Of a DNA stretch of 64,000 bases, positions 8,188-16,734 are shown one piece after another. How positions within the stretch are numbered: position 1 is the stretch's first letter; the number at the start of each line of letters is the position of its first letter. The notes under the pieces were generated by a model. The model saw only the letters and a list, made by a program, of their open reading frames with translations, ran no database searches and was not told where the DNA came from. The position numbers and the translations under genes are program-made. The stretch is from Prosthecobacter sp. (lineage in GTDB: Bacteria; Verrucomicrobiota; Verrucomicrobiia; Verrucomicrobiales; Verrucomicrobiaceae): assembly GCF_020439865.1 (NCBI RefSeq), contig NZ_JAGRPF010000232.1, positions 1 to 64,000 of the forward strand, read 5' to 3'.

Positions 8188-10371
8188 ATGAACGCGCCCC
8201 TCCTCACCTCAGCGCTCTTCGTTACTCTTGGCATCGGCTGCCTCAGCGCCGCTTCGTTGCCCGAGAGTCAGAAGATCGACCAACTCCTGGCCAAAGACTG
8301 GGAAAAAGCCGGCTTGAAGCCAAATCCACCGGCTTCCGATGAAGTGCTGGTGCGCCGCCTGTATCTCGACATCGCCGGACGAATCCCGACCGTCGAAGAA
8401 TCCCAGGCCTACCTGAAATCTTCCGATCCGCAGAAGCGCGCCAAGCTCATCGAGACGCTGCTCGCCTCGGATGGCTACACCAGCCACATGTTCAACTACT
8501 GGGCCGACATCCTGCGCCTCTCGGACAACGTCAAAGGCCGCCTCGCCGCCGAGGCCTACGAGGAGTGGCTCAAGAAGCAGATCAAGGACAACGCCCCCTA
8601 CGACCAGTTCGTCCGCAACCTCCTCACCACCGACGGCGGCGTGTGGGACAGCGGCAGCATCGGCTTCTGGCAGCGGGACGAGAACAAACTCGATCATCTG
8701 GCCTACACCGTGCAGGTCTTCCTCGGCACCAGCATCGTATGCGCCCAGTGCCATGACCACCCCTTCGACAAGTGGACGCAGATGGACTACTACCACATGG
8801 CCGCCTTCACCTACGGCATGGACACCCGCAGCAAGGGCTTCAATCCGAAGACGGAAAAACCGAGGCAGGAGTTCGACAAGAAGCTCCTCGCCAGCATGAC
8901 GCCGAAAGAGCGCAAAGCCTACATGGCCAAAATGCAGGCGGATCGCAAAAGTGCCGCCAAGGAAACGGAGACCGCCTCCATCAGCCGCGAAGACATGCAG
9001 AAGGTGAGGCAGGCGATGCAGGACGTCATGAAGCCCCTGCGCTACACCAGCGCCGAGTGGCAGGAGGGCAAACTTCCCACGCTGCCGCATGACTACAAAT
9101 ACAGCGACGCCAAACCCGGCGACAAGGTGGAGCCGAAGGCCATGTTCGGACCTGAGGCGGTGAAGAAGGAAGGTGAGAGCACCTTGCAGTCGTTCGCCAA
9201 CTGGATGACCAGCCCCGAGAACCCGCGCTTCACCACCGTCATCGCCAATCGCATGTGGAAGAAGGCTTTTGGCATCGGTTTGATCGAACCGGTGGATGAA
9301 ATCACTGACAGCACGGTCGCCAGCAATCCGGCGCTGATGGACTACCTCACCGCGCTGATGGTGGAGAAAAAATACTCGCTCAAGTCCTTCTTGCGCGTGC
9401 TTTACAACACCGACGCTTATCAACGTGCCGCGACCACCGAAGAAGTGCCGCTGGGTGAAACCTATCACTTCACCGGCCCGGTCCTGCGCCGCATGAGCGC
9501 CGAGCAGATCTGGGATTCGCTGGTGACGCTCACTCGCGGCAATGTCGATGACGCCGTCGATGCGGAGAACGAGCGCCTGCACCAGTACCTCAACGACCTG
9601 TCCATGTTCCTCGGCACCATCAAGGAAAAGGGTCCGACGGGATTGGTCGAGATCGCGAATCTGAATGCCGACAAGCTCGCGGCGAATCAGAAGAAGCTCG
9701 ATGAAATGAAGGCGCAGATGGCCGCTGCCAAAGATAAAGGTGGCGACACCGCCGAGATGGCCAAGAAGCTCGCCCGCGAGGCCCAGCAACTCCGCAAGGA
9801 AACCGAGCGCGACTTTCTGGTCGCCCTCGTCGGCGAGGACCGCGCCAACGATCTTCGCCGCGGCTACAACGCGCCGAAGCCTGCGCAGCAGACGAAGCGT
9901 CCGCAACTCGACCGCAAGCAAATGGCCAGCATGACCCCGGAACAGCGCAAGGAGTTCATCAAAAGCCTCCAGAAAGGAGCCGGCAGCAAGGATGTGAACC
10001 TCGCCACCCGTGCCAGCGAGCAGCCCAGCCCAGCACGCCCTGGCACCTTCCTTCGCACCTTCGGGCAGAGCGATCGCGAACTCATCCAGAACGCCTCCGA
10101 TGAAGCCTCGGTGCCGCAGGCTCTGTCCCTCTTGAACGGTCCCGTGGCCGACATCCTCAATAGCCCCACGTCGCAGCTCAATCAGGAGCTCGCCAAAGCG
10201 CAGACCACGCCGCAGAAGCTCGAAACGATCTACCTCGCCTTCCTCGGACGCCAGCCGAACGGCGATGAGAAGGCCATTCTCGATCAAGTCGCCCGTGAGC
10301 GTGGCGACAAGGCGGTGGCCGATGTCACCCACGCCCTCATCACCGGCAGCCAGTTCCTTTTCGTCCAGTAA
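8188..10371 (+). CDS. Secreted DUF1549/DUF1553 domain protein
   Basis: A 727-residue protein with a signal peptide, the DUF1549 domain (about residues 25-240, including LYLDIAGRIPT and CAQCHDHPFDKW) and a DUF1553 domain (about residues 330-720, with NRMWKKAFGIGL and QALSLLNGP). These domains pair in Planctomycetes and Verrucomicrobia, where the biochemical role is not established. Unlike the related gene at 55137 it has no N-terminal planctomycete cytochrome domain. A charged helical insert lies near residues 460-610, and a similar ASMTPxxRK segment occurs twice (about residues 235 and 580). It is followed after 24 bp by a DUF1501 gene, the usual partner, so they form an operon. Confidence 0.9.
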   Translation: MNAPLLTSALFVTLGIGCLSAASLPESQKIDQLLAKDWEKAGLKPNPPASDEVLVRRLYLDIAGRIPTVEESQAYLKSSDPQKRAKLIETLLASDGYTSHMFNYWADILRLSDNVKGRLAAEAYEEWLKKQIKDNAPYDQFVRNLLTTDGGVWDSGSIGFWQRDENKLDHLAYTVQVFLGTSIVCAQCHDHPFDKWTQMDYYHMAAFTYGMDTRSKGFNPKTEKPRQEFDKKLLASMTPKERKAYMAKMQADRKSAAKETETASISREDMQKVRQAMQDVMKPLRYTSAEWQEGKLPTLPHDYKYSDAKPGDKVEPKAMFGPEAVKKEGESTLQSFANWMTSPENPRFTTVIANRMWKKAFGIGLIEPVDEITDSTVASNPALMDYLTALMVEKKYSLKSFLRVLYNTDAYQRAATTEEVPLGETYHFTGPVLRRMSAEQIWDSLVTLTRGNVDDAVDAENERLHQYLNDLSMFLGTIKEKGPTGLVEIANLNADKLAANQKKLDEMKAQMAAAKDKGGDTAEMAKKLAREAQQLRKETERDFLVALVGEDRANDLRRGYNAPKPAQQTKRPQLDRKQMASMTPEQRKEFIKSLQKGAGSKDVNLATRASEQPSPARPGTFLRTFGQSDRELIQNASDEASVPQALSLLNGPVADILNSPTSQLNQELAKAQTTPQKLETIYLAFLGRQPNGDEKAILDQVARERGDKAVADVTHALITGSQFLFVQ

Positions 10372-10395
10372 TCAAAACCCTCCGCCTCCATTCCC

Positions 10396-11694
10396 ATGAA
10401 AGCTCTCCTCAACTCCTGCGACGAACTCTCCCGCCGCGACTTCGCCAAAAACATCGCCAAGACCTGTCTCGGCGTCTCCGTGATGAGCGCCCTCGCACCG
10501 CGTGGCTTTGCCGCTCCGTTTGAAGGTGCATCGAAAGCCAAACAGGCCGCCACCGCGAAACGCGTCATCTATTTGTACATGTCCGGTGGCATGACGCACC
10601 TCGACACCTTCGGGGTCGTGCCGGGTGCCGACACCATGGGCAGCACGAAGGCCATCAAGACTTCCGCCGACGGCGTGCAGATCAGTGAATACCTGCCCAA
10701 CACCGCGAAGATGATGCATCGCGGCGCCATCATCAATTCGCTCAGCTCCACTCAGGGCGCGCATGCGCAGGGCAACTACTTCCAGCACACCAGCTACACC
10801 ATGCGTGGCGCCACGCGGCATCCGTCGATGGGCGCGTGGTTGCAGAAGTTCCAAGGCAAGGGCAACGCCGACCTTCCGGGCTCCGTCATCATCACGGGTG
10901 ACAGCAAGCATCCCGGTGGCGGCTTCTTTGAAGCTGCCTGCCAGCCGCTTATCCTCAACGATCCTGCGAAGGGGCTGCAAAACAGCCACAAGCCTGCGGA
11001 CTTGAGCGATGCCGATTTCGACTACCGGCTCGGCCTTTCCGCGAAGCTCGACCAGTCTTTCCGCCAGACCTACAACTACAACGGCGTCAAAGCCTACTCG
11101 GAAGTCTACAAGGACGCCATCAAGGTCATGAAGAGCGAAGACCTCGACGCCTTCGACCTTTCCAAAGAATCTCCTGAAGCACATGCGACCTACGGCGACG
11201 GCAACTTCGCCCAAGGCTGCCTGCTGGCCCGCCGCCTGCTCGAGCACGGCGTTCGGTTCGTGGAAGTCACCCTCGGCGGCTGGGACATGCATCAGGACAT
11301 CTACGCCCGCCTGCCGGAGCGTGCTGCGGATCTCGACCAGGCTCTCGGCGCGCTCCTCGCCGACCTCGACCGCCGCGGAATGCTCGACGATACGCTCGTC
11401 GTTCTCACCTCCGAATTCGGACGCACACCGAAGATCAATCAGAACGACGGCCGTGACCATTACCCGAAGGCCTTCAGCTCCGTCCTCTGGGGCGGTGGCA
11501 TCGCCGGCGGTCAGGTCTACGGCAAGACGGACAAAGGCATCGAAGTCACCGAGAACAAAGTCAGCGTGCCCGACTTCAACGCCACGATCGCCTACGCCCT
11601 CGGCCTGCCGCTCGACCTTGTGCTCTACAGCAGCACGAAGCGTCCGTTCACCGTTACCGACAAGGGCCAGCCGCTTACCAACCTGTTTGGTTGA
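10396..11694 (+). CDS. DUF1501 protein with Tat signal (sulfatase-like fold)
   Basis: A 432-residue DUF1501 protein (PF07394). The N-terminus carries a twin-arginine signal (SRRDF, Arg13-Arg14) and a hydrophobic segment ending near residue 40, so it is probably exported folded. Family features include YLYMSGGMTHLDTF after the signal, GGWDMHQ and LTSEFGRTPKINQNDGRDHYP near the C-terminus, resembling metal-ligand segments of alkaline-phosphatase/sulfatase-like proteins. It is encoded 24 bp after the DUF1549/DUF1553 protein. That pairing recurs across the phylum and suggests a joint extracytoplasmic role, perhaps in polysaccharide breakdown (inference). Confidence 0.9.
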   Translation: MKALLNSCDELSRRDFAKNIAKTCLGVSVMSALAPRGFAAPFEGASKAKQAATAKRVIYLYMSGGMTHLDTFGVVPGADTMGSTKAIKTSADGVQISEYLPNTAKMMHRGAIINSLSSTQGAHAQGNYFQHTSYTMRGATRHPSMGAWLQKFQGKGNADLPGSVIITGDSKHPGGGFFEAACQPLILNDPAKGLQNSHKPADLSDADFDYRLGLSAKLDQSFRQTYNYNGVKAYSEVYKDAIKVMKSEDLDAFDLSKESPEAHATYGDGNFAQGCLLARRLLEHGVRFVEVTLGGWDMHQDIYARLPERAADLDQALGALLADLDRRGMLDDTLVVLTSEFGRTPKINQNDGRDHYPKAFSSVLWGGGIAGGQVYGKTDKGIEVTENKVSVPDFNATIAYALGLPLDLVLYSSTKRPFTVTDKGQPLTNLFG

Positions 11695-11768
11695 TTCAAA
11701 CAGTCACAGGGTTCGGCCAAACGGCACAACTCGTGCGAGAAGCGTGTGTTTGAACACGATTTGAAGCC

Positions 11769-14306
11769 ATGCGTACGTTTCTCGCGGTCCTGCTCCTTTT
11801 CGCCACCACCGTCGTTTGGGGACAGCAGATCGACCTCGAAAAGATCTTTGAAGAGCGCAACCTCGGGCCGGTGGGGGATCTGCTGGCGCGTGGTGATTAC
11901 GAACTCGTCGCGCGCATCGGCGAGGCGGCGGCGGAGAAGGGGCTGAAGTCGCCGGAGTGGCGCATCCTGCGGCTGAAGGCGCTGGTAGAGATGGGGCAGG
12001 TCGAAACAGCGCTGGAAGAAACAGCCAAGGCCCTGACGCTGTTTCCCGGGCACTTCGAGATTCTGATGCTACGCCATGACTTCGCAAAGATGATGGGCAG
12101 CTCGGACATTGTTGCGGAAGCGCTGAAAGGCCTGAACGAGGCCGCCAAGGCGAAGTCGGCCAAGGACCGGACTGCGATGGAAACGGTGATGCTGGGGCGT
12201 GCGGCGCTGGTGCTCGGTGCGGATGCGCAGAAGGTCACCTCCCAGTATTTCAAGGTGGCGCAGGGCAAGGATGCGAAGCTGGAGGTGGCGTATCTGGCGG
12301 AAGGACATCTGGCGCTCGAAAAGGACGATGCGAAACGTGCAGCGGATGTGTTCCGAGCCGGATTGAAGGCTCATGGCGAGACGGCTGATCTGCGCTTCGG
12401 ACTGGCGAAAGCGTTTGGATCAAGCGATCGCGAAAAGGCGGTGGAGAACCTCAAGAAGGCGTTGGAATTGAATCCGAATCACAAGGCGTCGCACCTGCTG
12501 CGAGCGGAACTGCTGATTGGCGGAGAGAAATTTGTCGAGGCAGAGGCTGCGGTGCAGCAGGTGCTCGACTTTGACGAACAAAACCCGCTCGCCTGGTCAT
12601 TGCGGGCCGTGGTGGCGCATCTCTTCTATGCGGATGAGAAGAAGATGAGTGGCGCGCGTGACGCAGCGCTCGAGCGTTGGAAGAAGAATCCCGAGGTGGA
12701 TCACACGATCGGGCGCTGTTTGTCGCGGGCTTATCGTTTCGCGGAGAGCGCGTCACATCAGCGCAAGGCCCTCGAGTTTGATCCAAAGTATCTGCCGGCC
12801 AAGGTGCAGCTTTGTCATGACCTGCTGCGTTTGGGCGAAGAAGATGAAGCATGGAAACTGGCGGCGGCTATCCGTCAGGAGGACGGCTATAACATTCAGG
12901 CGCACAATCTCGGCCTGCTCGAGAAGGAGATGGGCGGCTATATCACGAAGACCTTTGACGACTTCGTGTTGAAGATGCCGAAGCGTGACTGGCCGATCTA
13001 TGGCGAGCGTGCGCTGGCCCTGCTGCGCGAGGCGAAGACGATCCTGAGCGCGAAATATGGGCTCGATTTGAAGCGCCCGGTGCTGGTCGAGTTTTTCGGC
13101 GCTCAGCAGGACTTTGCCATCCGCACGTTCGGCGCGCTGGGCGGGCAGGGGATGTTGGGCGTGTGCTTTGGCACGGTGGTGACGATGAACAGTCCCGGCA
13201 GCCTCGCGCATGGCCGCAACAACTGGGAGAGCACGCTATGGCATGAGTTCTGCCACGTCATCACGCTCACCGTCACGAAGAACAAGATGCCGCGCTGGCT
13301 GAGCGAGGGCATCAGCGTTTATGAGGAGCGGCAGCGCGATCCCGCGTGGGGCATGCCGATGGATGCGACGTTTCGCGAGATGGTGCTCGATGAGGAGACG
13401 CTGACACCGATGTCGCGCTTGAGCGGAGCGTTCATGAATCCGGAGACGCAGGATCATCTCATGTTCGCCTACTTCGAGTCGAGCCAGGCCGTCGAGTATC
13501 TGCTGGAGAAGTTCGGCAAAGAAAAGTTCCAGGGCATCCTGCGCGATCTCGCCGCAGGGAAACGCATCAACGACGCGATCGCCGCCAATGCGGGTGACAT
13601 GGAGAAGATCGAGGAGGACTTCGCCAAGTTCATCAAGGGCCGTGCGCTCGGTTTTGGTGCCAAGGCCGACTGGGAGGAACCGAAGCCGGAGGAACTGAAC
13701 CCATTCGCAGAAGGCTCGTTTGCCGACTACGTGAAGAAGCATCCGAACAATCTCACCGCCATCCGCAAGTTTGCAGGCGAGATGATCGAGCAGAAAAACT
13801 GGCCGGAGGTGATCAAAACGGCCGACATTCTGATCCAATTGCTGCCCGAGGATTACAGCGCCGAGAGCGGCTACAGCCTCAAGGTGATGGCGCTGCGCCA
13901 GATGAAGCGCGAGGATGATGAAGTGGGAGTGCTGAGGAAGATCGCAGCGCATTCCTCCGGCGCACAAAGCGCCTTCCTGCGTTTGATCGAACTGGACGCG
14001 CCGAAACAGCGATGGGCGGAACTGCGAACCAACGCGCAACGTGCCACCGCGCTGAATCCGTTTTTGGTGACACCGCAAAAGGCGCTCGCCGACGCCAGCA
14101 TGGCCCTGAAGGACAACGCCGCCGCCATCGCCGCCTGCGAACATCTGCTCATCCTCGATCCCGGCAGCGCCGCACAGACCCATTTCAAGCTCGCCCAGTT
14201 GCTCCGCGAATCCGATGCCACCGCCGCGAAGCGCCACCTGCTCGATTCACTCGCTTTGGCTCCACGCAATCGCGAAGGGTTGGCGATGCTGCGGGAATGG
14301 AGGTGA
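11769..14306 (+). CDS. Exported TPR protein with gluzincin (peptidase MA-like) domain
   Basis: An 845-residue protein with an N-terminal signal peptide, tetratricopeptide-like helical repeats over about residues 40-390, a metallopeptidase domain and more helical repeats at the C-terminus. The zinc motif HEFCH (His492, Glu493, His496) is followed about 20 residues on by WLSEGISVYEE, whose Glu is the third ligand expected in gluzincins. TPR-MA peptidase combinations are common in Verrucomicrobia; substrates are unknown. It is separated by 74 bp from the DUF1501 gene and may be cotranscribed with it. Confidence 0.85.
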   Translation: MRTFLAVLLLFATTVVWGQQIDLEKIFEERNLGPVGDLLARGDYELVARIGEAAAEKGLKSPEWRILRLKALVEMGQVETALEETAKALTLFPGHFEILMLRHDFAKMMGSSDIVAEALKGLNEAAKAKSAKDRTAMETVMLGRAALVLGADAQKVTSQYFKVAQGKDAKLEVAYLAEGHLALEKDDAKRAADVFRAGLKAHGETADLRFGLAKAFGSSDREKAVENLKKALELNPNHKASHLLRAELLIGGEKFVEAEAAVQQVLDFDEQNPLAWSLRAVVAHLFYADEKKMSGARDAALERWKKNPEVDHTIGRCLSRAYRFAESASHQRKALEFDPKYLPAKVQLCHDLLRLGEEDEAWKLAAAIRQEDGYNIQAHNLGLLEKEMGGYITKTFDDFVLKMPKRDWPIYGERALALLREAKTILSAKYGLDLKRPVLVEFFGAQQDFAIRTFGALGGQGMLGVCFGTVVTMNSPGSLAHGRNNWESTLWHEFCHVITLTVTKNKMPRWLSEGISVYEERQRDPAWGMPMDATFREMVLDEETLTPMSRLSGAFMNPETQDHLMFAYFESSQAVEYLLEKFGKEKFQGILRDLAAGKRINDAIAANAGDMEKIEEDFAKFIKGRALGFGAKADWEEPKPEELNPFAEGSFADYVKKHPNNLTAIRKFAGEMIEQKNWPEVIKTADILIQLLPEDYSAESGYSLKVMALRQMKREDDEVGVLRKIAAHSSGAQSAFLRLIELDAPKQRWAELRTNAQRATALNPFLVTPQKALADASMALKDNAAAIAACEHLLILDPGSAAQTHFKLAQLLRESDATAAKRHLLDSLALAPRNREGLAMLREWR

Positions 14307-14421
14307 GGAAGTTTAACGTCTCGGATCAGCCGACGGCGAGCGGGAGGCGTCGATGACACGACAGATGCCATTCGAACCGTTGCCTGCATCCGTTTTGTTT
14401 GGCCTCGTTTTGACTGGTTTA

Positions 14422-15003
14422 CTACTCCTCATATGGATTCCTGCCCAGGATGGTCTTCACTTCAGTCGCCTTCAATTCCCGTGTCTTTGTCTTCAACAGT
14501 TGCCCAATTACTCGGTCCAACGGCTGATAGGGGCCGCTCTCATCCAAACTCACTTCTCCCTTTGACGTTTTTGCCGTCAGATGAAAGACCTCGACATCAG
14601 TCGGCTCAATCTTCACCTTCCCGCTCTTTAGCAACTCCTCGGCCTTCTCTCGTGGTAGTGAGTCATAAATCTCGAGCGGATACTTATGCTCAAAGGTGGT
14701 TCTGGCTGCATCTTGGATGGCGTCGGAAAGTAGTTTCCAGTCTGCATCAGACAACCTCTCGTGCTGTTTGGCGGCTGTGGGATCTGCGGCTAAAGGTGGC
14801 TTTGTGACCACATCTCGTCGCAGGTGTATCGCAATGCCAATCACTGCACCGTAGTCTGTGACCAGCGCGGTAGAGACGGTCATCTCGGTCCAGTCACTTG
14901 CCAGAACCTTCTTCACTCGGTCGGCAAAGGTCGGCCCTGGGTCGCTCGCAAGGATAACGGAGGCTACAAGCAGCACAGGTGTAAGGATGTGAGGTAGCTG
15001 CAT
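14422..15003 (-). CDS. Exported protein of unknown function
   Basis: A 193-residue protein with a hydrophobic N-terminus (about residues 4-22) consistent with a signal peptide. The mature part alternates charged helices and short strands, with no cysteine pair, catalytic motif or repeat that I can name. The start was chosen at the ATG 4 codons inside the longest frame, which otherwise opens with GTG. The gene sits alone between the convergent TPR peptidase gene and an intergenic region carrying inverted repeats. Confidence is only moderate because no family is recognised. Confidence 0.55.
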   Translation of the reverse strand: MQLPHILTPVLLVASVILASDPGPTFADRVKKVLASDWTEMTVSTALVTDYGAVIGIAIHLRRDVVTKPPLAADPTAAKQHERLSDADWKLLSDAIQDAARTTFEHKYPLEIYDSLPREKAEELLKSGKVKIEPTDVEVFHLTAKTSKGEVSLDESGPYQPLDRVIGQLLKTKTRELKATEVKTILGRNPYEE

Positions 15004-15044
15004 AGTGGGTGGCACTGTTCCTTGGCCTAACTAGTTGATGAGAA

Positions 15045-15156
15045 ACAATTCTGTCGAGTACCAACGGACTTTCTACTTCATGGGTGTTGCTTTTGACGCA
15101 CATTCCGGAGATGGGCGACAGAATTGTCGATGATGACGCATCGGCGCGTCATCATC
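15045..15156. repeat. Inverted repeats between the unknown exported gene and the DUF4256 gene
   Basis: A perfect 12-bp inverted repeat (ACAATTCTGTCG at 15045-15056, its complement at 15116-15127) encloses 59 bp. It is followed one base later by an 11-bp perfect palindrome, GATGATGACGC at 15129-15139 and its complement at 15146-15156 with a 6-nt loop. There is no T-run after the palindrome on either strand, so a standard terminator is not supported. Operator, structured leader or a degenerate short mobile element are all possible. Confidence 0.6.
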
Positions 15157-15211
15157 TGCTGAAATGATTGACGGACATCATCACACACGCAAGACAGGAT
15201 GGAGAGGCAGC

Positions 15212-15799
15212 TCAGACCCTCAGCGAGCCACGGAAGGCGCGGCTGCTGTAGTAGGACTCCGCGCCGTTGCACCCGATGAAGACGCGGCCGTAGCTGCGGC
15301 CGCCCCAGATCGCGCCGCCGAGTTTACGGATGTCGGCGGGAGTTTTTAGCCAGCTCGAACGTTTCGTGTCGAACTCGCCCAGCTTCTGCAACGCATGGTA
15401 TTCCTCCTCCGTCAGAAGCTCGACACTCATGGCGGTGGCCATGCCGACGGCGCTGTCTTTCGGCTTGTGTTCCTTCCGCGATTCTAGCGCTTCATCGTCG
15501 TAGCAAAGGCTGGTGCGTCCGTTGGGTGTCTGTTCGGAGCAATCGACAAAGAGGTATTCGCCGGACTTTGCATCCTGGCCAACCACATCCGGCTCGCCAC
15601 CTGTGCTTTCCATGAGGTGGAGTGACCACAGTTTGGCTGCTTTCTTCCCTAGACGTGCCTTGACCCCGGCCCAGTCGAGGCCCGCATGACGCTCCATGTT
15701 TTTCTCGAAGCGAGCTTTCAGGGTGGTGAGCAGTTCATCGCGTTGTGCGGCTGTCAGTTCATTCTCGGCTCCGGTATTCGTGGAGGTTTTCTTTTTCAT
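15212..15799 (-). CDS. DUF4256 family protein
   Basis: A 195-residue cytoplasmic protein matching the DUF4256 family (PF14066) along its length: a basic N-terminus, LKARFEKNMERHAGLDWAGV, a segment with GGEPDVVG and VDCSEQTP, then the C-terminal GRVFIGCNGAESYYSSRAFR. The family is conserved in many bacteria but has no assigned biochemical function. The start was chosen at the ATG before the Lys-Lys-Lys segment; the frame upstream has a low-quality Arg-rich extension. No partner gene is obvious. Confidence 0.8.
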   Translation of the reverse strand: MKKKTSTNTGAENELTAAQRDELLTTLKARFEKNMERHAGLDWAGVKARLGKKAAKLWSLHLMESTGGEPDVVGQDAKSGEYLFVDCSEQTPNGRTSLCYDDEALESRKEHKPKDSAVGMATAMSVELLTEEEYHALQKLGEFDTKRSSWLKTPADIRKLGGAIWGGRSYGRVFIGCNGAESYYSSRAFRGSLRV

Positions 15800-15867
15800 T
15801 GCGCTGATGTGGAAAGGTGTTCTCGCCTGCCTTAACGTATCACTTCTCCGTGCTCTGGCGAGTTTCG

Positions 15868-16734
15868 CTACGCCTCGAGTTCCAGCGCCTCGACGCCTGC
15901 ATAGCGCGAACACAGTGTGTCGATCTCCTCTTTTTCCATGACCATGAAGGCGGTCGAAAGGGCGTCCGACAACGCGGCGGTGGGAGCTAGGGCGTAGGTG
16001 CGGCGGTTTTTGAGCGGGACAGGTTGGAACAGGCGCGGGTTCATGATGTGGGCGCCTTTGACGGCAAAGCCGGAACCGCTGACAGCGCGATGATTGAGCG
16101 GGATGCGTTTTTCCCCGCCACCTAGCGTGATGCTCCAGGCCTCTTTGCCGCTCGGTGCTCCTTGGGCGAGCACGGTGCTGTCACCTGCGTTGAGGATGAA
16201 ATTGTTGACCTTCCAATCCAGCAGCAGGTCGGCGCATTGATCGAGCGCGTAGCCTTTTCCCATGGCACCCAGGTCGAAGATCATGTTTGAGGCGTGCACG
16301 GTGACGCGCATGGTTTCCTCCTCGAGTTCGAAGCGATGGCTGCCGATGATCTGACGCGCCTGATCAATGACCTCTTTGCTGACCTGGCGTGGCTCGCCTT
16401 CGCGTGTGACGAACAGATTCATCAAGGGGCCGATGGTGATGTCGAAGGCACCCTGCGTTTCTTCATGCATGGCTTTGGCGAGGGCAAGGCAGTCCCACGC
16501 GGCCATGCCGACAAGGATGCTCTCACCGGCCTTGAGCTGGCCGAGGCGGTAGATGTCGCTGCTGGCGCGAAAGCGGCTGAGTTCGTCTTCGAGTCGGGCG
16601 ATCTCTTGAAACACGGCCTGTGCAGCCTGCGCGGCATAGGTTTCATCGGCGTCCTCATGATTGATGACGACGTCGAAGGTGGTGGCCATCGCATTGCAGG
16701 TGAAGCGATGGTGCTGGGGGGCGGACTCGCTCAC
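15868..16734 (-). CDS. apbE: FAD:protein FMN transferase (ApbE family)
   Basis: A 288-residue ApbE family protein (PF02424), which attaches FMN to Ser/Thr residues of target flavoproteins such as NQR or RNF subunits, normally in the periplasm. Characteristic segments are AMATTFDV at the start of the fold, LGAMGKGYALDQ in the middle, NAGDSTVLAQG and the C-terminal TAALSDALSTAF. The start is proposed at a GTG overlapping the previous gene's TGA (GTGA), because the first internal ATG lies inside the conserved AMATTF motif. No signal peptide or lipobox is visible. No target flavoprotein is encoded in this window. Confidence 0.85.
   Translation of the reverse strand: MSESAPQHHRFTCNAMATTFDVVINHEDADETYAAQAAQAVFQEIARLEDELSRFRASSDIYRLGQLKAGESILVGMAAWDCLALAKAMHEETQGAFDITIGPLMNLFVTREGEPRQVSKEVIDQARQIIGSHRFELEEETMRVTVHASNMIFDLGAMGKGYALDQCADLLLDWKVNNFILNAGDSTVLAQGAPSGKEAWSITLGGGEKRIPLNHRAVSGSGFAVKGAHIMNPRLFQPVPLKNRRTYALAPTAALSDALSTAFMVMEKEEIDTLCSRYAGVEALELEA

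Noticed and set aside
8209..10332. 707-residue minus-strand open frame
   Set aside because: It is the antisense shadow of the DUF1549/DUF1553 gene, rich in Gly, Val and Leu without family motifs.
14353..14565. 70-residue plus-strand frame with a hydrophobic segment
   Set aside because: It overlaps the end of the exported unknown gene on the other strand; no conserved feature is seen.
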